64,000 nt of DNA from Aradus depressus. Its lineage: Eukaryota > Arthropoda > Insecta > Hemiptera > Aradidae. Of the stretch, positions 42,786-53,442 are shown one piece after another (position 1 is the first letter of the stretch; the number at the start of each line of letters is the position of its first letter). The notes under the pieces are model-generated. The model saw only the letters and a program-made list of their open reading frames with translations. It did no database searches and was not told the origin of the DNA. The translations under genes were made by a program, and so were the position numbers. The stretch spans positions 75,652,037 to 75,716,036 of the forward strand of contig OY759214.1 of assembly GCA_963662175.1 (NCBI GenBank), in the 5' to 3' direction.

Positions 42786-43053
42786 CGCACATTTTAAAAA
42801 AAGTACAGCTTACCAAGTAAAAAAGGTTAATTACACAGTACAAAATGATAAATGCACAGTAGAATGCAACTCTGTAAATAAAATTTTAACCCAATAACTA
42901 AAAACGTATTGCCTAGTAAGTTAATCGAATAACATGGGTAATAAGGCGTAGTAGGAAATTTGAGAACACTCGGTAAAAAACTTGAATTTATTGCCGTGAG
43001 TGTAAATTTTATATAATTTATCGTTTCCAGATTTACTTTGTGAAGCTCCATTC

Positions 43054-43645
43054 TAGGAATAGATAATTAAAATACACAATTTCTTTGTCAAACTTCACTT
43101 TATATTCTCAAATACTCAACTAGTTTCGCCGTGTTAAGGCATTATCAAGAGTCACTTACAAACTGACAGAATTGGTTGACAGGGTAGAAGGTACAGTTAT
43201 GGAGGGTTTTTTTTTAGGTAATGACGGAGAATCCCTTGTTTTTGTTACTCTATACATTCCAATAAACAGATATTTACAAGATAATAATAAATATAAACAT
43301 AAAAAAGAAAATATATATATATATATATATAAAATCTAATAAATACTGTTAGATTCGCTTTATTAGATTATATATATATATATATTTTCTTTTTTACGTT
43401 TATATTTATTATTATCTTGTAAATATCTGTTTATTGGAATGTATAGAGTAACAAAAACAAGGGATTCCCCGTCATTACCTAAAAAAAAACCCTCCATAAC
43501 TGTACCTTCTACCCTGTCAACCAATTCTGTCAGTTTATAAGTGACTCTTGATAATGCGCCTTAACACGGCGAAACTAGTTGAGTATTTGAGAATATATAG
43601 TGAAGTTTGACAAAGAAATTGTGTATTTTAATTATCTATTCCTGT
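43054..43645. mobile_element. FB4 foldback element
   Basis: A near-perfect palindrome: arms about 43054-43330 and 43368-43645 around a TA-rich centre. Each arm holds the motif ACTC, TTGATAA, TGCC...GGC, GAAA, ACTAGT, T, GAGT. Box 1 reads TTGATAA instead of CTGANGA. No ORF and no clear TSD. Confidence 0.85.
43541..43590 (+). ncRNA. Hammerhead-like motif in FB4 with altered core
   Basis: ACTC (43544-43547) pairs perfectly with GAGT (43581-43584). The box TTGATAA is at 43548-43554, GAAA at 43571-43574, palindrome ACTAGT at 43574-43579 and T at the cleavage-site position. Relative to CTGANGA, positions 3 and 8 are changed C to U and G to A, which keeps their Watson-Crick pairing. The mirror copy is at 43112-43155 on the minus strand. 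Confidence 0.4.
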
Positions 43646-43649
43646 AAAT

Positions 43650-44115
43650 TTTATAACTGTGAATAATATATTTTCTACTCAACTGTAATTAATATTATTA
43701 TATAATTCGACGAACAGCCTAATTTATTTATCGTAAATATATCCTTTTTACACTGCCCTTGTTCTTTTTTACTATTCGTTAAATATTATTCAACTAGCAT
43801 TTAATTTATTTACTGTGAGTATATCCCTTTTTACTGGGCGTTTATTTTGTTTACCAAACGTTAAATATTATTCTACTAGCATTCAATTTATTTACCGTGA
43901 GTTTCTTTTATTTTACTATTCGTTTACTTTTTAATCGCGTCATAAACTTATTACTCTGAATATAATCTTGTAAATGTGAATTAATTTTGTTACTGTGAAT
44001 AATAAGTTCTCTACTTTAGTATTAAATAATTAAAGTTTACTTTAACTACTGTGCAAAACTTTTTGCTACTGTGCATTTCACCGTAAATGTTTTTCGAATG
44101 AGCCCCATTTTATTT
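43650..44115. other. Unassigned AT-rich sequence with short recurring phrases
   Basis: Phrases such as tttaccgtgagt / tttactgtgagtatat and attcgttaaatatta recur every roughly 60-100 bp (43735-43930), suggesting an old diverged tandem repeat. They continue the composition of 42790-43050. Confidence 0.4.
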
Positions 44116-44117
44116 GA

Positions 44118-44342
44118 GAGGTGAATGAACTTTCGGATGGGACGTTCAGCAATGGTCCCGAGCTTGCAAGATGTCAGGTACTCTCTAAAGACACCTTACC
44201 CTAGGTAAATAAACTGGGTTTAGAAAATGTAGGACTCCCTGAGTAGAGTCGGGCTCATGTCCACCAGAGCGAAGAAAGAGCACTCTGGTAGTAGGCGACA
44301 TAAACCCGTAGTTAATGCCCTGGCATCAGTCACAATAACATA
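44118..44342 (+). mobile_element. SINE-A, 5'-truncated
   Basis: CTTTCGGATGGGACGTTCAG through GTCGGGCTCATGTCCACCAG, ending CATCAGTCACAATAAC. Confidence 0.85.
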
Positions 44343-44399
44343 TGATGTAATGGCATTATTTAAAAAATAACTTTTTTTTTTTTACGTTTATCAGAAAAA

Positions 44400-44640
44400 C
44401 CTGTTCTCTTGGTCGATTTGGCTGAAAATCAATAGGTGTCGTCCTTATGGAGTTCTGGAGAGTTATGTTCACAGACACACACACATACACACATAAAGAC
44501 AGCTATTTTTGTTTCCATATTTTGTATCAAGGGGTTGGAAACTTCCACAATAATATGTGATAGAAAGGATGTTGTGAGACGAGATATCTTGAAACTGTGT
44601 CATCATGAGTGGCACATCCCACCTGTACAGTGTGGAGTCT
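44400..44640 (-). repeat. R1 fragment followed by degraded FB2 arm
   Basis: 44400-44510 is reversed R1. 44560-44640 is a reversed FB2 arm (TTGAAACTGTGTCATCATGAG, CACATCCCACCTGTACAG). Confidence 0.6.
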
Positions 44641-44814
44641 TTATTTATTTTTCATATAAATTATTGTTTCCTCCATTTTTAGAAAATTTAATAACACGTG
44701 CCAAATAAATTCACTAGATCAATCCATACTCGTTGCCATGTTGCTAGAGCCATTGTAGAATGCAGTTGAGCTATTTTCTCAGGGGCTAGATTGTGGGCCC
44801 TAAGATATAACATT

Positions 44815-44945
44815 CTTAGCTGTAGGATTTAGGAGCCCCTATGTAAATCAACTATTGATTATTAGGGCAAACGGTCGACTGGTTTTGGAGGGGGCGCGAA
44901 AAATTAATTGATTAACTTGTTAAGAGAAAGTACACCGGTGATAAA
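44815..44945 (+). repeat. R1 3' end
   Basis: AGGATTTAGGAGCCCCTATG to GAAAGTACACCGGTGATA. Confidence 0.75.
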
Positions 44946-45565
44946 AGTATGTACAAACATATATTTACATAATTTTTGATAATTGTCGAGCAATTTGATT
45001 TTCAATAATCATTGGTAGTCTCTATTCTAACCAACAGACAGTAACAGGAATGAAAACATGAAATTTTCCATCATTAACAAATCCGAGTCAGCTTGAGACA
45101 GTAGCACTTTATCCATCTTGTGAAGTACTGTATATTGAAGCATAAAAACAATCTTGACTTTAGTTTAACGCCATGTATGGAGGTAACTCTGGTTTATAAG
45201 AGGAGAGACGCAGGTCTACCTCTCTAGCTCCTTCATTTATTTTAACTGCGGATGGTGGAGCTACCTGTCAAGTATGATAAATCACCCTACGAATGTGGTA
45301 AAGGGCTCTGAAGACTGAATATGAAATATTACACTAGTCCCTGTGTGACAAAGAGACTCAAAAGTTCGTTAGAGACTGCAATCCAGTTCAACAATGCACC
45401 AACACTTGGGTTCTACCTGGACAGTCGCAAACCTGGAATCCCTACAATCGACTGAAACGCCAAGATAAGAACTTAACAAATGATTTGGACAAATAGAAAA
45501 TTCAAACTGTCTACAGAGAACTTACAATCATACGACCGATAATTCAAAGTCTTTAGAATCATTGT
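44946..45565. other. Unassigned low-copy sequence
   Basis: No repeat family of this window and no clear exon; normal composition, so possibly unique DNA. Confidence 0.25.
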
Positions 45566-45569
45566 AACC

Positions 45570-45655
45570 TCCTTTTTTTTTTTCCAACCTCACACTTCCC
45601 AACGACCTCAAAGTTCCTTTTGTCCAACACTTCATCAAATTCCGTTTTTCCTGTA
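45570..45655 (+). pseudogene. Jockey-type LINE fragment
   Basis: The plus strand reads SNLTLPNDLKVPFVQHFIKF, the post-RT block of Jockey-type ORF2, joined directly to R1. Confidence 0.7.
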
Positions 45656-45925
45656 AATTTTTACTTGTGGAATGAGGACGGCATCTTTCAACTTTCCGCG
45701 AAATCGACCGAAGGGAAAGGAGGAATCAGGGGTGGGGAGCTCGCCCCAAGAACCCCCAAAACTGTTTCGAATGACTCCAAATGGTCAATTGGTCTTGGAG
45801 GGAGATCACAACTTAATTGATTAATTCGTGGTGATGAAGTACAATTGCGGTGATTCATCGACGACGTTATTTTTTTTTTTTTGATTCCGGGTGGTCGGAA
45901 AATATGAAATTGAATGAAAACTCGC
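45656..45925 (+). repeat. R1 module and 3' end, then inverted R1 head
   Basis: CGAAATCGACCGAAGGGAAA to GATTCATCGACGACG on the plus strand, then GGTGGTCGGAAAATATGAAA in reverse. Confidence 0.7.
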
Positions 45926-45926
45926 G

Positions 45927-46714
45927 CTATTCACAATATAAAATAAAATAAAATAAATAAAAAATAAAAACAATAGTACGGGGATAATGTCTTGAACAAG
46001 CCGGGGCTTCAGTCGACGGTGTGGTAAAGGTTCCCCAATGCCAAAAGTAGCGGGCTCCAGAAACACTCTGCAGCCTAGTCCTGAATTTTGTTCCTACCTC
46101 CAACATGATATCTCGAACGTCGGGAACACCCAGATCCCTGCGTATCTGAGAATTTCGTAGCATCCAAGGCGCGTTTACGGCAAGGCGGAGAACTTTGTTT
46201 TCGAACCTGACCAGTTATTGTAATGAAGGTCTGGTTAAACAGGACAGGTGTCTGTGATGAGTGGCCGTATGAGTGCAGTGTAGAGTTGGTTGGCACATTC
46301 ATGTCGGAGTGTACTCGTAGTGTTCTTGTTTAGAAGTGGGTAGAGGGAGGAGAGTCTGGTGTAGGCATGTGTCAATTTGGAGTTAATGTGTTGGCCCCAG
46401 GTCAGTTTAGTAGGGTGTCATCGGCATAGGTTGTCAGTGGCAGACCTGGAGGCTCAGGTATATCGTGGCAGAACAGATTGAAGAGGATGGGACTGAGGAT
46501 CGAATCTTGGGGGGACTCCTGCACCGATAGTCCTTCGGTCGCTAAGGCAAGAGTACTTTCCCAAAAATGTTTTTTTATAGGTTTTTGGGTTCATGTTAAT
46601 AGAAAACTTTTTGTTCAAAATTAAATTTCCTATAAGATCCACAAATATTAACTTGTTACACCCTATTCTTATTAAGACTAAACTCCTTCTCAAAAGACAA
46701 TCTGGTTTTCCCAT
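45927..46714 (-). pseudogene. Jockey-type LINE with RT core and internal deletion
   Basis: The minus strand carries AGVPxDSILSPILFN-like codons (46480-46530), then PLTTYADDTLL with the catalytic YADD codons at 46417-46428. The LTWGQHINSKL block follows at once instead of about 100 residues later, in a different frame, so the palm-thumb junction is deleted. LRLAVNAPWMLRNSQIRRDL and VRDIMLEVGTKFRTRL then close the C-terminus. It is dead, but the only RT active-site remnant in the window. Confidence 0.8.
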
Positions 46715-46821
46715 GAAACAATATGTGTGTCATATAATATTCAGAAACTTTTATGGAGTTTTTCAGGACCATATTAGAAAACTTCTATTTTCTTCTATTA
46801 TCATAAAAATGTAATTGATAT

Positions 46822-47035
46822 GGTCATAACAGGACTTTCTTATGGCAACCACTGTTGGATATATCACACCCACTTCCAAATTCATGTCATACTGGGCATA
46901 AGAAATTAATGTGTTTCATCAGCGGTTTACTTTGTTTCATTGTGGAGCGTAATTTTTAGAGTGATTTTTTATACCCAGTAATACCAGTGTGAAACGATTT
47001 TCAGAAGGGTGAGGGAGAGAAAGAGATAGTTTCCC
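46822..47035. mobile_element. TIR element T1, copy 3, right end missing
   Basis: GGTCATAACAGGACTTTCTT at the left and the internal TTATACCCAGTAATACCAG block; the right TIR is lost. Confidence 0.65.
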
Positions 47036-47114
47036 AGCTAAACGAAATATTTCCTTGGTTTTTGGTTGGGACCTTTTTTCTATATGGTGGTATAAGTGAA
47101 AAAGTGGCCAGTTA

Positions 47115-47190
47115 GGTCCAAGCAATATTTATTTTTATTTACGTTTCGACCTCTTATGGGCCATTATCATCAGAAACGATTGCTTATAAA
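47115..47190 (-). ncRNA. FB5 hammerhead-like motif
   Basis: On the minus strand: AAGCAAT, CTGATGA (47167-47173 reversed), helix II GGCC/GGTC, GAAA, ACGT palindrome, A, then an A/T-rich loop and ATTGCTT, which closes a distal 7-bp helix I. A family unrelated in sequence to FB1-FB4. Confidence 0.4.
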
Positions 47191-47221
47191 CATTTCTCAT
47201 AAATGTTTTAAATAGGTATAT

Positions 47222-47346
47222 ATAAATTTAATTATATTAAGGATGGTTACTTTTGTAGACTGTCTGATGATGAGGGAAACCTCGAAAGCCAGCTAGCTAC
47301 TTCTAATAAAAATCTGTGGGAGGTCATACCACATTTTATTTGACAA
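47222..47346 (+). mobile_element. FB1 solo arm
   Basis: TATTAAGGATGGTTACTTTT through GTCTGATGATGAGGG, CGAAAGCCAGCTAGCTAC to ATTTTATTTGACAA. The box CTGATGA is intact but the GCCAGC helix is no longer self-complementary. R1 sequence begins at its right end. Confidence 0.75.
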
Positions 47347-47870
47347 GTGTAATGAATTTATCGACACAAATTTTAGTATGAGGATTTAGGAGCTCCTGTG
47401 TAAGTCAACTATTGAATATTAGCGCAAACGGTCGACTGGTTTTAGAGGGGGAGAGAAAAGTTAATTCTGAGGAAGTACATTACTGGTGATTCGCCGACGA
47501 ATTTTTTTATACTTTTCGAAAACTACTAATAATAATATTATTATTACGAATAAATTTATTTTACATCCTTTGATCTATGCACTAGTGGTCGGTATAAGAA
47601 AGTCTTATTATGACCATATCACATGATATTTCCTGTCAATACATTCCATTACATTGACAGTTATAGAGAGTTATTTTATTAAACCTCCCCCCCCCATTTA
47701 TTCTATCGCGGTTTCAAAACCCGGCCGAGGCCATTACTTTATTTTATCAGGGAGGTAAAAAAAATTGAGCATCCGTCCTTCGGATGGAGATATCACACAC
47801 AGACAGATAAACTTTTTTTTTTATTTTTGGAATCAGGAGGTCGAAAATTTGTATCCCCAAAAAAATGTAT
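47347..47870. repeat. Mosaic of R1, T1 end and SINE-A fragments
   Basis: R1 3' end at 47347-47515 (plus); T1-related TIR end at 47560-47632; R1 C-rich bit at 47633-47700; SINE-A body at 47703-47790 (plus); R1 head remnants at 47790-47860 (minus). Confidence 0.6.
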
Positions 47871-49090
47871 CTTTAAATTTTTTCTACAATCTTCTTATGA
47901 ATATATTTTTGATTACTTCATAAATATATATAAGCGATAGGTTGTAACATGTACTTTGCCCAAAGTAAAGTTGTCTCAATTTTTGACGTGAAAACGTCTA
48001 TTGGCTCGTTAAGCACAGTGCTAGCCGGTCAAACTTTCTTGTTCACAAAATACCGTCAGATTTCAGTCGCTAATAACTACGAGACTAATAATGCGATAAC
48101 AACGGTTGAGGTCACAATGGATAGAGCATGTCTGTATGTTTTTGTTGTGCAGTGTTTGTTTTGGCTGTGACGTTATCGGGATAGTTTGGGCGCCGGCGGA
48201 TAATTGTTGTGAATTAGCGTTGTGCAAATTTAGAAATTAGTGTAGCGTGATAACGCGTTTAGATAGGACGTTGATTCGGGTGTCATTGTAAAGAGATTGA
48301 AAAGCACTACTAGGACTCAAAGTGAAACAATAAAAATAATCGCCGAAATATATGTAAAAATCGGTAATAAATTGAAAATTGTAAAAAAATTAAAGATGTC
48401 TCATAATATGCGCGGAATTATAGAATACGCAAATCAGAGGAAAGCTAGCATCAAAAGGAATATATAAAACTTAAAAAGTCTAGTGCCGAGCAAATGTAAG
48501 AGCTACGGCAGCATCGAAAAGAAAATGAAAAAACGGCGCAAAGACGTTTTCATGGAAAATCTACGGCGTGGACCTTGACTACGCCTTAATGTTTTTTTTT
48601 TTTTCGTGCTTTTCGGTCAACATGTAATCAGGGCTTAGTTAGCACATGTGAAATCTTAATTTCAAATTTCAAGTTCGTAACTGCAATAATTCCTGGGTAG
48701 CACTCACAATGTTCCAATCACACACAGACAGATATAATCACGAAAATGGTAAAAACGTGTTCTTTCAAGAAACATGAAAATCCGTGGAAAACTCGTTTTT
48801 TCGCACGATTACAATGTATACTACAAGTTAAAGTAAAAATTCATTATGAAAATAAAGTCATGCTCGGTGGAGAAAATTCGTAAAATAATTATACTTACGA
48901 GAAGCTTCCCAGTCTAGCGAACTGGGGAATGGCGGAGTACCGCAACCGAGTGATGCTCACAATTAAATTCCCGTAAAATCAATTATGACACACTCTGTCA
49001 AGTTCTGTGGGGCTAGGGTAATGTCCCTTCAGTAGGAGGCCTTGTGACAGGGTTCTCATGGCGATATACTCAAAACCAGGCCGGATCTAT
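47871..49090. other. Unassigned sequence with weak coding-like traces
   Basis: 48400-48570 has basic, Arg/Lys-rich codons (KLKKSSAEQM, stop, ELRQHRKENEK) reminiscent of basic N-termini of transposon proteins, but no domain can be named. 48905-48965 is moderately GC-rich with a minus-strand donor-like gtaagt at its left edge. R1-like bits lie around 48720-48790. Confidence 0.25.
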
Positions 49091-49435
49091 GGGTTCAGAG
49101 AGCTCTTAGGCCGCCCCTTCCAGAAATTTGGTGAGGAAAATATTTTAGAAGAGGTGGTTCGTGAGAGACAGTATAATTCATAAAGAGCTGGACATGGCTC
49201 CCATGGACACCGTCCTGCGATCTCTGACTGGGACGTTCCTCCAGAACCTGCCCCTCAGCCCTGGAGCTGTCCACTTCCAATATTGGACCGCACATCGCAG
49301 ACTGCGACCCAGACTCCCACAGGACATTTTAGCTTAGATTTTAGTTTTATTTATCATTATTGTTTTTTTTTATTTTAATATTTTATTTTGTCACTTTTGT
49401 GAAAGGCACTAGAATGCCGGGCCAAATAAATTACT
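49091..49435 (+). other. Unassigned short coding-like end with 3' UTR-like sequence
   Basis: 49187-49336 reads LDMAPMDTVLRSLTGTFLQN on the plus strand, through FQYWTAHRRLRPRLPQDI to a stop. A T-rich region and CCAAATAAATTA follow, so it could be the 3' end of a retroelement or last exon. No family recognised. Confidence 0.3.
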
Positions 49436-49538
49436 TTATTTCTTTCCCTTTATATCAATTTTTTCGATAGGACTAACTGTTTTTGCGTAAATCCAGTAAT
49501 CGTCCAAATAAATAGAAATTAAAACGTAATTTTACTAT

Positions 49539-49886
49539 TTCACAGGTTGTCAAATAAAATATAGTATGACCTCTCAAAAATTTTTATTAGAAGTAGGTAG
49601 CCGGCTTTCGAGATTTCCCTCATAATCAGTCAGTCTACAAAATAAACCATCCTTAATATAATATAAAGGCAACAAAGATAAATATATTAAATTGTAAAAA
49701 ATTAATTTTGTTGCCTTTATATTATATTAAGGATGGTTTCTTTTGTAGACTGCCTGTTGATGGGGGAAACCTCGAAAGCCGGCTATCTACTTCTAATAAA
49801 AATCTGTGAAAGGTCATACTATATATTATTTGACAACCTGTGAAATAATAACTTCTCACTACATCAGCCATCTTCATATTATTTTC
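49539..49886. mobile_element. FB1 foldback element, copy 2
   Basis: Arms 49539-49672 and 49712-49847 plus the same asymmetric tail as copy 1 (CACTACATCAGCCATCTTCA). ATTTTACTAT is found at 49529-49538 and 49887-49896. In the right arm box 1 is CTGTTGA and the left arm is also mutated, so both motifs look decayed. Confidence 0.8.
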
Positions 49887-50539
49887 ATTTTACTATGGTT
49901 TTCAGCACATATTTGGCAAACCGGACGACTTGGCAAAAAACCTATTACATGTACCTATATAAAATGAGCATTATTTTTATGTCTCTTTTATTTGAAAAGA
50001 TTTTTTATTAGGTCGTCTAAGCAGTATTTTAATTACTGTACATGCCCAAAAAGACAAACAGACACAAAATGTATTCAGGGGACACTAATATTCCGTTGAA
50101 AACTCAAAAGAAAGTGTCAAGTATTGAACAATAACATATTTCCATTGTAATAAATTTCAAAAAAAATTGGTCGGATAAATAATAATTTTTTTTGTTGTTA
50201 TCTACCCCTATAAATAGAAGCTTCACTACTGATTAAGCCTGTCACATATCCTGTTGTTGATCCTGTCTGTTTAACGTTGTTTCAGACTTAAAATGAGGGT
50301 AAAGGTTATCATTTAGGACTCAGGAGCACCCCCTCCGTTACCTTCTGAATACTAAACAGCTAGTTCATGTTAGCTACTGAAATATCAGCTGTATCTTGCT
50401 TATTATTCATCGAGTGTGGTATCACTTGAATTTGCCGCATGAAAAACGAATTTGATGCTCTCAGAATCTTCCTGGTGTACTTTTTGAGTAATGAATACTC
50501 AAACTTTGTATTATGTAGTAGGTCGAACTGTATTTACTC

Positions 50540-51075
50540 CAGGTTTCTTCCCTTTTCCTATGGGCTGTTTGGCTGAAAATCAATAGTTATTGTCCTTAGA
50601 GTGTTTTAGATACAAATATAAAGTTTCGTAATGATACATTCATTCTATCAGCAGTTATCGTGTTCTTCACACTTTTTAATTTTCCAGCAGAGCCGGCTTT
50701 CAACGCAACTACGTCATCATTCTACTTCGTCCCTTAAGCTGGTTTGGCTGAAACATTATGCATGTTGTCTTTATGGGGTCATTCATTTCACTTACTGCCG
50801 ACGGTCAGTGAAATTTTTGAATTAAGCCCCTTTCCCAATCTCTCCTTTTTCTTTCGTCGATTTCGTTCAAAATCATTAGATGTCATCCTTATATCTACCT
50901 CAAAACGTCCTGAATAACTAAGTAACAAACTCTGGGAAGACGATATTTACCGATAGAATGAATTTATAAACACAAAATTGTGAATATATGTATGTTGGAC
51001 AAACATATACAATTGTATCCTTATGAATTCATACTATCGGGAATTATCGTCTTCCCAGACATATATATTTTTTTA
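50540..51075 (-). repeat. R1, diverged, with internal duplication
   Basis: Repeated ATTCATTCTATCAGCAGTTATC-like modules; an inverted micro-repeat (AACTCTGGGAAGACGATA and TATCGTCTTCCCAGAC) lies at 50930-51060. Confidence 0.65.
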
Positions 51076-51211
51076 AGTGTAACTTCGTTTAGTTACAGCA
51101 GAACGTTTTGAAGTTGATGCAGCGTTTTCCCTCTCCAAAACACAAACGAAAAATCGTATCATTCTTGACGTCCACTGAGGAGACTGCGCATACTTGTGCG
51201 CACCTTTCACT

Positions 51212-51410
51212 TTTTTTTTTTTAGCCTTATGTACGATGGATTTTAGCCATGTCACTGTGTTATCTAGTTATATACTACATCCATGGCCCCGGGAGGGAGT
51301 TGTATCTATGAAATAAAACTCACTTCCGGACAGGATTCGAACCCGCGAACCATGGGAGACCATGCGACCAAAGCCCTACGCTCTAGCTCCCACGGCCACC
51401 ATGGCCCCAA
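51212..51410 (-). mobile_element. SINE-B, copy 2, with 10-bp TSD
   Basis: On the minus strand: GGCCATGGTGGCCGTGGG, A-box-like GAGCTAGAGCG, exact B box GGTTCGAATCC, body, tail GGCTAAAATCCATCGTAC and poly(A). ACCTTTCACT is at 51202-51211 and 51411-51420. Confidence 0.88.
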
Positions 51411-51429
51411 ACCTTTCACTTGTGATGGT

Positions 51430-51715
51430 TTAATACAACACGCATATCCGTTTGTGTTTGAATTAATGCAGTTTTTTTTTGAGTGTGCAACGCTTTAAAT
51501 GTACTTATTCTGCATCGTATAAGTATACTTATTGTGTTAAATTTATTGTGTGTCGCATAAAATGTACACAATACAAAAAAAACAAGTGAAATAGAGATAA
51601 AAATTGTAAGTAGTTGATTTTTGTTTTATAACCTGATACCAACTCTCTTCCCGTGACATTCTCGCACGAGCCGAGAACAACTATATAAACTTCCCCAATT
51701 TAATATGATTGGCCC
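51430..51715. other. Unassigned sequence
   Basis: Nothing recognised. Confidence 0.2.
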
Positions 51716-51760
51716 GTGATGGTAGTTCACCTTTAAGCTACTAGGTGGAACTACCATCAC
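51716..51760. other. Short hairpin with 17-bp stem
   Basis: GTGATGGTAGTTC...ACCT pairs with AGGT(G)GAACTACCATCAC with one bulged base. Confidence 0.85.
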
Positions 51761-51769
51761 GTCACTGTC

Positions 51770-52180
51770 CCCAAACCTTTTAGGCCCCTGGAGAGCGCGG
51801 GTGCTGTCCGGGGCTGTTGAGCGGTTGGGAATCCGTGCTAGAGGGCCCCTGGGGTCAGCTGACGCCTGACCCTACCCCTGATCGGCTCCCGCTCCCTCAG
51901 CAGCTCTGGATTAAGGGGCCACTAGTCGGAACTTTTGATACCATTGGTCCAACTAGTGTGCCCTGCCCGGCTCGCTCTGGGTTCGACATATATCCAAGAA
52001 AACCAGAGGACAACGCCAGTTGAAGTAAACCAGTCTTCAATCTATTCTATCCAGCTGTGAAGCCAAGGGAGTCATCTCCACATCCCCCCCACGCCTTCCG
52101 GGGTATTTTTGGGCGGCCGGCTCTGCTGGCCAGTACACCACTCTACATCCCCCTCCGACATCAAACTGTTATTATTCCAT
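51770..52180. other. GC-rich block of unknown nature
   Basis: About 400 bp much richer in GC than its surroundings, open on the plus strand for 68 codons (51817-52023; LPLPQQLWIKGPLVGTFD). No domain, no repeat partner in the window. Confidence 0.3.
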
Positions 52181-52266
52181 TCTACAATTCCGAAAACAAT
52201 TTTATGATTTTTCAATAACTTTTACTTTTAGATAATAAACAGATGTCACAAGTTAATCTATATAAT

Positions 52267-52441
52267 TTTTTTTTTTTTTTAATGGCCTCATGGACTGAGC
52301 ATATCAGCCATGACTACAATTGTAAGAAAAGGTTGTTAAATAAAGGGGCATCTTATGGAGGTGATGGGGTACCATATGGGATCTGGAGAAGAGGAGCCCG
52401 AGGAGGAACCAGGGGCCGAGAGGTGGCCAGGAAAAAGTAAA
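52267..52441 (-). mobile_element. Retroelement 3' end sharing the SINE-B-type tail
   Basis: The minus strand ends GGCTGATATGCTCAGTCCAT then GAGGCCATT and poly(A), like 10862-11190; the body is GC-rich without a known domain. Confidence 0.4.
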
Positions 52442-52597
52442 ACTATATTAAAATATTGTTAATATTAATAAATTTGTATAAGACATTAAATATTACAGGG
52501 ATTTTGGGATATCTTAATATTAATTGCAAACCAATGGGTAATTAATTATTGCCAACAATAACTTCGAAAATGGAGACACGGCAGGCAATCTATAAGT

Positions 52598-52950
52598 TAA
52601 GAGGGCGCCGGTAGCTCAGTGGTATGCGTGCTTGACTTCTGAGCTCAAGAACATGGGTTCGTAACCCGACCAAGGCCCTTAGTTTATTTTATCTGGAAGG
52701 TAAAATACACTTAAGCACGCCGTCCTTCGGATGGGACGTTAAGCGATGGTCCCGAGCCTGTACGATGTCAGGTACTCGTTAAGACCCGTACCCTAGGTGA
52801 ATAAAAAATTTAGGGTAGGCAAAATTTAGGACTCCCACAGTAGAGTCGGGCTCATGTCCACCAGAGTGACGAAAGAGCGCTCTGGTAGTAGGCGATATGA
52901 CCTCGTAGTTAAAGCCCGGGCATGAGTCATAAACCCTAACCCTAACCCCT
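52598..52950 (+). mobile_element. SINE-A, full length, with TSD
   Basis: Head GCCGGTAGCTCAGTGGTATG, B box GGTTCGTAACCC, and tail ending CATAAACCCTAACCCTAACC. CTATAAGTTAA precedes and CTATTAAGTTAA follows. Confidence 0.92.
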
Positions 52951-52951
52951 C

Positions 52952-53160
52952 TATTAAGTTAATAAATTAATGTAACCTTAACTGTAATTAAAAAATGTTA
53001 AAAATATATTATATGATTAAAAAAAATTTCTGAATTAAATTATTTCCTATCCTGTACCAATTTTAATAAAAATAGTTAAAATAAAAATATAGTCTATTAA
53101 CACAAAGAGAAACTGAAACTAGAAGAGTTAGGTATGGAAGTTACACTGTTCTAACTGCCC
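52952..53160. other. AT-rich sequence
   Basis: Nothing recognised. Confidence 0.2.
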
Positions 53161-53164
53161 ACAT

Positions 53165-53275
53165 TTTTTTTTTTAATTTCTGTAATCAAATGGTCGAAAA
53201 ACACGAATAGAACGAACTTCTGACCGATTACATAACTTTTCCTATACTTCGTATAGCAGGGGAAATAAAAATAAT
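53165..53275 (-). repeat. R1 head, reverse
   Basis: TGGTCGAAAAACACGAATAG, TGACCGATTACATAACTTTT and TATAGCAGGGGAAATAAAA. Confidence 0.75.
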
Positions 53276-53442
53276 GTTATAGAAGAGATTCAGTGAGAGA
53301 AATTAAAGGGTTATACAACTGTCAATCAAATTACAGGTTGTAGAGGCAGCTAACAGGAAATATTTGAGAAAAATTCTGCTGATTCGATTTTTAGTCAATA
53401 AGAAGAGTCAGAAAATTGCTGAAGAGTACTGAAAAATGTTGG

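Noticed and set aside
43300..43400. Interpreting the FB4 palindrome as a cloning or assembly hairpin artefact
   Set aside because: The arms differ at several positions and have an unequal centre, and similar independent palindromes (FB1, FB3) exist, two with TSDs; an artefact would be exact.
48400..48570. Helitron or other transposon protein N-terminus
   Set aside because: Only a basic composition and broken frame; no catalytic motif or terminal structure to support a class.
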